Below are positions 52,929-62,019 of a DNA stretch of 62,019 nucleotides, piece by piece; positions within the stretch are counted from its first letter, which is position 1; each line of letters begins with the position of its first letter. The notes below the pieces were generated by a model. The model was not told the origin of the DNA. It saw nothing but the letters and a program-made list of their open reading frames with translations, and ran no database searches. The DNA lies in assembly GCA_011800155.1 (NCBI GenBank), contig JAALGH010000014.1, positions 1 to 62,019 on the forward strand, in the 5' to 3' direction. The stretch comes from Flammulina velutipes (taxonomy: Eukaryota > Basidiomycota > Agaricomycetes > Agaricales > Physalacriaceae). The translations under genes were made by a program, and so were the position numbers.

Positions 52929-55211
52929 CTACAGATGGTGGGGGAGGTTGGGCGCGCGGTTGAAAACATCAGCAAAGCAGCATATATAGTGGTGGGCAAT
53001 ATAGTATTCAGCATCCCAGACCTCCTGCTCAGTCACGGCTGGATCGCGCAATTTCTCCCCCAAACGTCTTGACGTCGGCAGAAAATGAATAAGACTTGAC
53101 CCAACCAGCCATAATCCGGTACAAGGCAAGCGATGCGAGACGTCTCTCCTGCCACAACGGCGACGCAAAGCCAACATCAGATTTGACGAGAGCATCGGGA
53201 ACTATGCTTCCATTGAAGTGCGGGACGCTGCCAAGGATCAAAGCCTCACGCTCTGATCTTGTTGATGCATCTAAATCCCCAAACTCATCGACAACCTCAA
53301 CAGCTGCTCCCTTTCCGGCGTCGCCATATCTGACAGGCAGTGTCTTCAGCCTATAGCAGAACACATCAAGCGCAAGGATCTCCCATCTGAAGTTTATTTC
53401 GAACAATTCCCAGAGTATCGGCTGTATAACGTCGGGAGGGATAGGTGGGCGTATCGTGATGTGTTGTCCATGCCATTGCACCGATGTTGCTGACAGGTTG
53501 TTCAAATCGACAGTACCCTGTTAGGACAGCAATGAGCAAGGGCGAGATAGGAAATATGGAAACATACCTGCATCTGGCCAGACACCAAACATTCAGATAA
53601 GAGGCTTTGCATCTTCGCCCGAGTAGAACCTGCCCTGGTTCCCGCCTTCGTATCCTGCACCTCCAGCAGTAGAATGGAACACCAGTCACCAGGTTTCAGC
53701 ACCTGGAAAGTCGGAGAACAAATACGGTATATAAGAAGATCGCGAAGTTTGAGCCAGACGGTGACTTGGGCAGCACAAGACTCTGGATCGCCCGTCGACA
53801 TGATCATGTTGGGGTCCGGGAGGGCGTATCCACTTCGAACACCTTCCCGAGCTGTTCGGCGCTGAATGTCAAAGTGCTTTCTGGCCGCAACGCTAGCTGC
53901 CTTCCAGCTGGAGATGCCTACCAGCATCAGCGGGGACTCAACATCTATGAACTTGTTTCGTGGGGGAGTGCCTTTGTCTGGACGGCGTTTGACGTCTGTT
54001 TATACACCAATTAGATGGAGAGTACAGAAGAGTTGTTGCTATGACTTACAAGGAGCGGGGCGAGTTGTATTTTTGGCGGCTCGAGACAAACCCGTTGAAG
54101 TCGAAAGTCCTGTAAACGATTCACCAGGTGAAGAAACTGCAGAGGATCCGGCTCCTGGCATATCCACGGCCGCAGCTGAAGGCACCGTTCGAGGGATGGA
54201 TGTCTCGTTGCTAGTGTTAATTTCGGTAGAGTTGAGCTGGGCGCTGTATGGGGACATTAACTCTGTGGTGTAACGGGCCATAGCCCGATACTTTTCAATG
54301 GTGCGAGGACTGCCGGTAAAAATAATGGGGTTGGGAGGGGATGCGGGTTCGAAAGACACAGCAACGATGCCTGCGGGCTGGGCAGCCGGTTCCGCCTCGT
54401 CAAACCAATGATCTACTTTCAAGCCCACCTCCTGGCCGAGAGGACGTACAACCCAGACGGGAATTCCGAGACGAAAGAGATGTTCCGCAGTGTCGAGATT
54501 ATTGGTGAGCGCACCAACGACAGGTAGGACTCCACGCGGTTTCGGTTTCTGTTTATAGTACACGTCACGAACTGTCGTCAACCATTCGAGTCGAGCCTCC
54601 AGCTCCAAGGCGACTCTTTGGGTGAGACAAAACACTGCGACAGCTTCTTGAAAGGACGCGGCGAGGTTGACATGACCAAGGAGGTAGGTAAGGCGATGGG
54701 ACAGAGTATTGATTGGGTGATCGTCGTCCATGGATCTGCCATTTTTATCGAGATGTTCTCGCGAGTCGGCAGCTGCATGTGGGACCCGCCGCTTCACCTC
54801 CCTTGCTGAGAAACACAGCATTTGGCGCAGGTCCTCCCGAATAAAGCCTATATTCTGTGTTGATCCCGAGCCAGCCATTGGTACAAAGTCGTCCATACTG
54901 GGAATGTACCAGAACATGACGGGCTGACCGTCGCCGGATTTAGCACTTTGAGGCATTCGGCGAATGAGACTGAGATGGGGAACACGATCATCGAAGTATT
55001 GCGGGTGGATGGAGGGGTCGTCTTCACCGAAATGCCAGTCGCGCTTCATTGATATGGAACGGTATGGTATCAGAGGATCACAAATGAATTTGGTATTGGG
55101 CGACGTCACGAATACGCCATGCTCCTTGTATCGACGTCCAACTTGGCCCTCGTAGGATGCAACCACTAATGCTGTTGGATTAACAATACCCAATGTGCAC
55201 CAAATAATCAC
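52929..55211 (-). pseudogene. Gene B: member of the gene A family, carried by the Plavaka element
   Basis: Large minus-strand gene. Main exons are about 55172-54050, 53999-53568 and 53517-52929, with an upstream exon probably before 55172. Conserved blocks shared with gene A are SYEGQVGRRYKEHGVFVTSP, HFGEDDPSIHPQYFDDRVPHL, LTQRVALELEARLEW, NPIIFTGSPRTIEKYRAMA, RSGYALPDPNMI, VWLKLRDLLIYRICSP and ILWELFEINFRWEIL. Near 53060-53090 the frame changes between the FSADVKTFGG segment and EKLRDPAVTEQEVWD, so this copy is likely broken once. The protein is about 700 residues with no known domain, no signal peptide and no membrane segment. It is near gene C on the same strand. Confidence 0.65.
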
Positions 55212-56253
55212 TGCTTACTGATGTGGAGGTAAATAGATGGCGCGAGAAGGAACAGCGATGAATGAACAGCAGGCTATGGTGCCGCGCCTAACGGGATAAT
55301 TCAGAATGGATGTATGTGCATTGTGATAATTACACACCGAAACAGGAAAGAAGTAGGATAAGGCTCCTTCGTATACTTCCAAGCGTCCTACAGTGTATAG
55401 CGGGCACCAAACTCGTAGTTGTGGTGGTCGTAGTAGAGCGCAAGCACCAGACTTAAGGTCGTAGTGCTGCTTTCAGAACACCAAACTCGAAGTTGTAGTG
55501 TCTGCTCAGCGGTCCAGGTGATGTAAGCAATCAGAGAGGAATTTTGAGGCGATTAGAGAGGAGATGACTGGGGCGATTGAGAGGGAGATGGTTGTCCTGG
55601 AGGATGGTGAAGATGGTGGTCGTGATAAGCGCAAGTCCGGGATCAAAGGAATTGTTTGCCAAACAAAGGCAAACTGTTCACCTGTGCTCCTACCACCAAC
55701 ACCGCTCCCGCCTAAGCACTGCTCGTTGCATCCGTATCGCTGTCGCCATTCCCGCTGGACGCCGTCGCTGTCGCTCAGATACGTTCCAGCAATCAGTCAG
55801 AGACACTCAGATACGCTCTAGTGTTCTCATCTTCGATCCAGTGTTCTGCCTTGTGCAAGCACTTGCCCAGGCTCCGTATCACCTAGAGATATAATCTCTC
55901 GCCGTCGACCTATTGGTGTGTCTTTGTTATAGCTCTTGCAATTTGTCGGGAATTAATTTTTCATAGCTTCTACCAAAAAACTTTCGCCAACACATACTTC
56001 GGCAAGTTTCCATTTTCCTCCATAAACAAATATTTATTGCCCAATTATAGCCTGCCCTTCCCGCCTCCTCGTCTCCCTGTTGCTCGTTGGACTCAGCCGG
56101 TGAGCCCTCTTGCTTCTAGCCCTTTACATTGCTAGCATACCTCTGTCGATATTGGTGGGCCGACCTTGAGCCTGCTTCCAGAGTGTATGCTTGCGCGTAA
56201 AGGTGCTGCTGCCTTCATGATCGACTCCCTGCTAATTTTCTTTTACTAGAACC
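55212..56253. other. Intergenic region between divergent gene B and transposase
   Basis: No convincing gene. It should hold the divergent promoters of gene B and the Plavaka transposase. Small open frames here have no recognisable content. Confidence 0.5.
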
Positions 56254-59200
56254 ATGGCGCCTATGATTCCCTGCGATAACCCAGCCTGCCAGTGTGTCTT
56301 CGCGACCATCGGTGGCATGCGGAGCCATCTTCGGCAAGCCAAGACCTGTTCTTGGTATATTGCCTTCAGCAAGACGGCCATTGATCGGGACATTGCAGCT
56401 ACTGTCCAAGCCGGAAGTCTGCAGGATTTGGAAGTCGACGCGTCAGGTTCGGGGGCACCTCACGACGACGATGACGATGCCAGCGGTGACGAAGCAACTG
56501 AGGAGGAGGAGGGGATGGAACAAGGGCAGGACAAAGAAGATGTCGAGGGAGAGGAGGAGGAGGAAGAGGAGGAGGAGGAGGAGGAGGAGGAGGACACAGG
56601 TGAAGTTTTCCGGGAGTGGTTGGAGCACGCACAGGCCAACCAGTTGTTCAAGCCTGTTGACGGGGAAGCTCATCTTGGGGAAGCAGGTCCTGGTCCGTCC
56701 ACGCTGCGCCTTCGCATGTCGAACCATTTAGGTGGACGTGCACGATACCTTGATGACGACGACGACGATTCTGAGCGGGTGTACGACGAACATCCGACTG
56801 CTAGCACTGTTATTCGCATGTCGACCAATCTTCACGAGCGTTGGGCCTCTCTTTTTGGAACCAATATGCCCACGACAGATGTTCGCATGGACGGTACCGG
56901 CGCTCCAGATGTCGCGGATGTCGAATGGTATCGCCTATTTGCATCGGAATTGGACTGGAAAGTTGCCCAATGGATGGTCAACGAAGGCATAGGCCACAAT
57001 GCATTCAACGAATTGCTTGCCATTCCAGGTGTACGTCTAATATATTTTTAATCATTTACCCTCCCTTATCCTTGAACAGATATGTGAGAAGCTTGGTCTC
57101 TCCTACAAAAATACGGCAGGCCTACACAAGAAAGTGGATGACATTCCTCGACGTGCTGGCAGCTGGAAGGTCAAGCATCTTAGCTTTCCCGATCGACCGA
57201 CGACAAATTTATTCTACGGCATCACAATCTTATGGACGCCATTCAAAGCCTGTGGGGTGATCCCGAGCTTGTGAAACATCTCGTTACGAAGCCACAGACG
57301 TTATTCTCTGATCGAAGTCGCTCTCATCGGCTCTACAATGAGATGTGGACTGGCAAATGGTGGCACTTTATTCAGGTAAGTTCTTATGTTGCATCGAGGT
57401 TTCGCATATTGATATCTATGTAGGACAAGCTCAAGGACAGCCACGCTCTAGCCCCCCTCATCATCTCAACTGACAAGACACAGTTGACGCAATTCTCGGG
57501 CAGTCGACAGGCCTATTCCGTCTATCTTACCCTTGGCAACATCCCCAGTCGCCTGCGTCGCAAACCAAGCGAGGTTGCGTGCATTCTTCTCGCCTATCTG
57601 CCCGTGGAGAAGGTGTATAAGGGTGGTTTGTCGAAACGCGAAGTCTCATCGCGTCACCAGCGACTTTTTCACGCGGCAATGGCTCACCTGTTTGAGCCTC
57701 TGAAGGTCGCAGGGAGGGATGGGGTGGAGTTGACCAGTGGCGACGGAGCCGTGTGCATGGTTCACCCCATGCTTGCCAGCTATGTCGCCGACTATCCTGA
57801 GCAGTGTCTGGTGACATGCTCGAAGTCGGGCACTTGCCCGAAATGTCGATGCAATGCCGATCACTTGGGAGATGAAGTGTCATTTCCATTGCGAACACCA
57901 GCTTGGATGTTGGGTGTTATGTCAGATGCCAAGGAGGGGACCTCCTCATCGACTGCGTACTTCCGCGAATGCATGTGCGCGAACGTCTCTGGCTATGTGA
58001 ATACACCCTTCTGGGAGGGCCTTCCACATACCAACCTCCACCTCAGTATGACACCGATGTCTTGCATCAATTTTATCAGGGTATCCTCAAGCATCTTATT
58101 GGCTGGTGTCAATCCGCAATGACCGAAGCAGAGCTGGATCGACGCATACGCTGCCTACCTCCGGGTTTGGGCATCCGTCATTTCAAAAATGGCATTAGTG
58201 CCCTATCGCAGATCAGTGGCTCCGAGTGCAAGAACATGGGGAAGATCCTGCTGGCTTGCCTGGTTGGCTCTATCTCAGACCAAGGCATTACTGCATGCCG
58301 TTCAATCCTCAATTTCATCTATCTTTCGCAATACTCTACCCATGACGACGACACCCTTGGATACATGGACGATGCACTCAAGACATGGCATGCGAAAAAC
58401 GCGTACTTCATTCAAATTGGCGCGCGCAACCACTTCAATATCCCTAAATTCCATTCCCTCCAGCACTATGTCTCTTCTATTCGGCTTTTTGGTGCGACAA
58501 ACAATTTTAACACAGAGATGTTTGAACGCCTGCATATCGATTTTGCAAAGAAGGGATGGCGCGCTTCAAACAAACATGATGAATTCCCTCAGATGACGCA
58601 GTGGGTTGTGCGTTGCGAGAGTGGTCACGCTTTTGAACGCTACACCAAATGGGTCAAGCTGCAGCTTGGTAAGTTTTCGATTTCTCGTCGGTTCAAGTTT
58701 GCTTACCCTTTATCTTCAGCATCCATTCGTTCAAAGGCATCTAAATCAGCAACTTCAACGACTCAACCAGCACCGGCACCAGCGACGTCGGCAGCACCAT
58801 CGACGTCGACGGCACCTTCAACGTTGGCAGCACCATCGACGTCGACGGCACCTTCAACGTCGGCAGCACCTTCAACGTCGACGTCTCAGTCAGTGCCTGC
58901 ACCAGCGTCAACTAAGCCAGTGCCAGGTCTACAAATTGTTACTCTACCACAGCACCCGACAGTCGCACAAAAGCCTTTGCCACGGGTGGCCAAGCAACAT
59001 CATATTCCCTATTTCGCTAAATACCTACTGTCTTATCTCAACGCTGCTGGTCGTGACAAGGTTGGCCCTCAGGCAATCCAGTACACATCCCTCCCATTCT
59101 CCGGTGTAGACGTGTACTACTCGTTCAAGTTTAGTCGTGAGGGACTGACAGATGACTATGAGGTTCGCGATGTTGTAAAGGCTTTGCCGTTGGATGGAGG

Positions 59201-59693
59201 AAGATTTGATACTGTTGTTGTTCTTACGGGTGACGATGCAGAGAGTACAGGCTTAAACGGTATGTTTTTCCATTAAGCTGTTTATATCCAACACTAAACA
59301 TATTTAGGTACTTGGATTGGACGTGTACGTCTAATTTTCCGTCTACCAGCTACTCTTTCAATACACGGCGTGAAGGTTGAAACACCGACACACTGGCCCC
59401 GCCAACCTCTGGCATATGTGGAGTGATATAAGCAGCCAACTCTCACTGATCGGGCAGCACGCACACATAAAATGCCATCTGTAAGCAAAGCTTTTCTTTC
59501 TGATGGTGTTACCCCGTCATGGTCCTTTATACCACTGTGTAATGTCCGTCAAAGCTGTCATTTAACACCAGACTTTTCGAAGAAGGATAATATTTGGGAC
59601 AATACTAGTGGATCTGCTTTAGATAGTGCGACTCACTTCTTACTTAATAATTGGCTTAGTTTATATACATACCAAACTATATACATGGCTTAA
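56254..59693 (+). pseudogene. Plavaka transposase, three lesions
   Basis: Transposase of the Plavaka lineage (CACTA/EnSpm-related). Start at 56254. The N-terminal zinc finger has CDNPACQCVFATIGGMRSHLRQ, then an acidic run of Glu. Then come ICEKLGLSYKNT, LRHHNLMDAIQSLWGDPEL, YNEMWTGKWWHF, the signature STDKTQLTQFSGSRQAYSVYL/GNIPSRLRRKPSE, VHPMLASYVADYPEQ, then DVLHQFYQGILKHLI, FKNGISALSQISG and NIPKFHSLQHYVSSIRLFG. A Ser/Thr/Ala/Pro minisatellite lies at 58780-58890. Lesions are a frame change near 57195 (one base missing), another near 58055, and TGA at about 59422 where the family has Trp in YVEW. Coding similarity continues after the TGA to 59693. Introns are at about 57027-57079, 57377-57423, 58669-58718 and 59263-59307. 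Confidence 0.85.
58780..58890 (+). repeat. In-frame minisatellite in the transposase
   Basis: Repeats of about 18 bp encode APSTST/APSTSA units. It lies in a linker just after the conserved core. The length probably varies between copies. Confidence 0.7.
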
Positions 59694-60085
59694 TAGTTGT
59701 TAATGATATCTGTGCCATTTCAGATAGGGTATGAACTTTGGTATAAGCGGAAAGTGTGGCACAGTATTATTTGATGGTAGACTCTGTCTGTTCTAGGTTG
59801 ACTAATGTTACTCACTTCAATGCATCAGCTTAAGGTTAACTGAATACAACTGAAAGATTATATCAGAGATCCATTATTCTGAAAGCTTTAGAGATAAACT
59901 GTAGTTATTTGACTGTTATAGATTAGCTATAGCTGACTCTAGTCAACCAGATACAACTATCGGGACTAAACATTGTATCTATTGACTGTAGCTAACTCAG
60001 GCTAACTTGGTAGCTTCAGGTTAACTTTCTAGAATTAAGTTGGAGTTTATTAGACTAAATACTTGAAGTTATATACAGTTAACTA

Positions 60086-60104
60086 AAAGATATAAGGCCT
60101 TTCC
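60086..60104 (-). repeat. Right terminal inverted repeat of the Plavaka element
   Basis: Exact complement of 49954-49972. The bases just outside (TGATGTCC) do not match those outside the left end (AATCCATCT). Confidence 0.8.
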
Positions 60105-60106
60105 TG

Positions 60107-60373
60107 ATGTCCCCGACGTCGTTCGCTGTCCCAACGGGCTTCACGACAACCTGGAAATGCAGTTTTTGCGCCGGGAGGGTAAAAAGTGAGAGAACAAGAA
60201 GAGGGCGAGACCCGAGAACAATCAAAGCTCTTGTTTCTGCCAAGGGATACCCCATGTTTCGTGAGTTATATCGTCAACGTACACTTTCACCGCCATCTGA
60301 CGTCGACAGGATCAACGTCACTTTGAATGACTCGCATCCACAATGGCGAAGTAAATGGAGAGAACTCGTGTGA
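60107..60373 (+). CDS. Small hypothetical frame right of the Plavaka element
   Basis: 88 codons beginning MSPTSFAVPTGFTTTWKC, with a CSFCAGRVKSERTRRGR stretch. It starts 3 bp outside the transposon end, so it may be a host gene cut by the insertion. No domain is recognised, and it may be spurious. Confidence 0.25.
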   Translation: MSPTSFAVPTGFTTTWKCSFCAGRVKSERTRRGRDPRTIKALVSAKGYPMFRELYRQRTLSPPSDVDRINVTLNDSHPQWRSKWRELV

Positions 60374-60590
60374 TTTCTCCCTCCTCGTGGAAGATATGGA
60401 CGTGTCGCAATTGCGAAAAGCGCCCTCTATCCCACCTGAATCTGCGCAATTTCCTCGAGCACTTTAAAGTCCTCCCAAGCCGCTTGGCGCACATTAGCCT
60501 CACACTTGTGCCCAAATAACGCCTCGACCACGGAACATTGGTCCAGTTTGTTTGCCTCCTGTCCTTACCCACATCGCTGTGGTCACTCAA

Positions 60591-61063
60591 AGGATCCAGA
60601 TTGTCCGGAATTACTATGTGGTCGAGCCCGTGATTCGTTGGCCAGCTCTATCATAATAATTACTGGACAGTGTTCCAAGTCGTCGTTATTATATGTCTCT
60701 AAGTCACTCAAGCTAGTTAATGTTGTGCAATGTATGACGCTTCTGACGACTCATCTACGGCAGTTCTTTATACTGTAAGAATTGATCTTCCCTACTAATA
60801 CCTACATCTATAGCGGCAACGCTACAGCGAGCACTAATTTAGGAGCTTGATAACAGATGGCACCAAGACAGGCAGGAGAAAGGAAGCAATAGAGATGATG
60901 TACGGATGCAAGCTATTAGCATACATCATACAAGATAAATTCCTTCCGAATGCAACCGTCAAGCATCATTCTTGGTAGATACTTGTACGTTCTTCCACGC
61001 AGCTTTCGTGATATCTAGCCCAGTGCAACCCGATGTGACCATCCACCAGGTCCCAAAAGCTTT
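60591..61063. other. No gene seen
   Basis: Mixed-composition sequence without a coherent frame or repeat. It is presumably intergenic host DNA. Confidence 0.4.
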
Positions 61064-61879
61064 TCACGCCACTCTACATGTCTCTTCGCCGCAAACATCT
61101 CTCCTTCCTCTCTCGAGAGAAAAGCAGGACCTTTTCCCTTCGTCGTCCCTCCGGCCGTGAACCCGGGAGCACGCCAAAATCGACATTCTCTGTCGGTCGC
61201 GCAATGTTATGGCTGGATCACTAAAGTAACTAAGTGAGTAATACACAAAGAAAGCCGGACATACACGTCAAGACAATGGTTCACGACCTGATGTCGACGT
61301 CGACCACCCAGAGTATCAACAGGTCTATCCCGACATCGAACACACTTGTACGGGAAATCGAGACTCGGAGACTCAACAGCGCAGAATCCATCAGGCGTTG
61401 AGCCATCTTCGCTAACTCTGATGATGCTCTCCATGTCCTCATGCTCAAAGTAATGATTCTTGAAGATATGGGCAACCTACCTTCACTTTCAGGAAATGGC
61501 AAGTAAAAAAGCGAAACACAGTCACACAAGCCCTCCAGTGCATCATCTCCCTATCCGGCATATCATCATAGATCCCCTCTCCCACTTGGTGCACAACTGG
61601 ACAGGTGCGGCACTCAAACAACGTTGGCGTGACGTCCATATCCGCTACAGTCGCCGTCTCCACATCAAGCCCAACCAACCCGACAAGTGTCATCACAATC
61701 CCTTCCATCACCTTGTCCTTCGTCAAAACTTTATCTCTGCGCCACGGCACCCTCCCATGATAGAATCTCCCAGATCTTGTATATCCATCCAGATGTAACA
61801 CGGGATCCAAAATATCATCACGTTGACCGTCGACTAGACCGGCAACACAGCATCTGTGTGTTAAGTACTCCGGAACCAC
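61064..61879 (-). CDS. Probable host gene, unknown Cys-containing protein (partial)
   Basis: Minus-strand exons with consistent GT-AG introns: about 61879-61493, 61471-61271 and 61235-61064. The joined frame includes LFECRTCPVVHQVGEGIY, MMHWRACVTVFRFFTCHF, SPSLDFPYKCVRCRDRPVDTLGGRR and HQVVNHCLD. Such paired CxxC segments followed by a Trp-Arg/His motif resemble the C-terminal half of Agaricomycete F-box-type proteins of unknown function. This is a loose similarity. The N-terminal part may extend beyond the window. Confidence 0.35.
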
Positions 61880-62019
61880 AAAGGTGAACCGGTGGGGTGA
61901 TTTCTTCTTTTTCGACTGGCTGTGGGGTTAAGATCAATACTGCAGCTGTTCATACAAATGAACATGTTCTTTGCGAGATGTAGAAATGCGAATGCCTCCT
62001 GCCCTGTCCCAGGGCCCGT

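Larger units (their letters stand above)
49954..60104. mobile_element. Plavaka-type DNA transposon with cargo genes
   Basis: Bounded by perfect 19-bp inverted repeats GGAAAGGCCTTATATCTTT (49954-49972) and its complement (60086-60104), extended by imperfect similarity. AT-rich subterminal regions (about 49970-50660 and 59780-60090) are rich in AGTTA/GTTAAC motifs. It contains, left to right, gene C (minus), gene B (minus) and the transposase (plus). Plavaka is an Agaricomycete-expanded lineage related to CACTA transposons. I do not see a clear target duplication. At 10.2 kb it is large for such an element. Confidence 0.75.

Overview
The window is a piece of nuclear DNA from a filamentous basidiomycete, most likely an Agaricomycete. 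The evidence is the short GT-AG introns of about 45-60 nt, a Plavaka-type transposase, a DUF6532-like gene, a hAT transposase and chromodomain Ty3/gypsy elements. Almost everything is transposon-derived. Only the right edge (about 60.1-62.0 kb) and possibly 48.9-49.9 kb look like host sequence. No rRNA, CRISPR array or intact host operon-like unit is present. All functional calls come from reading motifs by eye, without database searches.

Layout. (1) 1-6778: a broken Ty3/gypsy pol (RT, RNase H, integrase, chromodomain) ending in a truncated LTR (LTR A), which is abutted by a second element (LTR B, gag, protease). (2) 6779-8692 and 24538-46768: pieces of a large LTR retroelement, here called element G. 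It has pol, a sense accessory gene Z, two antisense intron-bearing genes X and Y, a polypurine tract and LTR ends. (3) 9059-24537: a 15,479-bp LTR retroelement (element R) inserted in gene X with a 4-bp target duplication. It carries a dead gag-protease reading frame and no pol. Its interior holds a hAT transposase gene and a decayed unknown gene (gene A). (4) 46769-48898: a tRNA-like SINE head, a hAT-like fragment and inverted copies of gag B, LTR B and LTR A. (5) 49954-60104: a Plavaka DNA transposon with 19-bp perfect terminal inverted repeats. It carries a DUF6532-like gene (gene C), a relative of gene A (gene B) and a broken transposase.

The dominant architecture is a giant inverted duplication. 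Positions 24538-34224 read as the reverse complement of 36558-46244 with a constant coordinate sum of 70782 and almost no differences, around a 2.3-kb unique centre. The symmetry continues outward, with more divergence and several indels, through gene X and LTR G to the LTR A/LTR B/gag B blocks at 3480-4846 and 47185-48551. Element R sits in the left arm only, and the right arm keeps the empty site.

The most interesting possible system is in element G. It contains many short palindromes in introns, coding exons, LTRs and spacers that share everted CCG and CGG triplets separated by 9 bp, most of them of the form CCGCT-N5-AGCGG. Gene Z of the same element encodes a cysteine cluster with the spacing C-X2-C-X6-C-X8-C-X2-C-X6-C followed by a coiled coil. 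That is the spacing of fungal Zn2Cys6 dimeric DNA-binding proteins, which bind paired CGG triplets. I infer, without proof, that the element may encode a protein that recognises its own dispersed palindromes.
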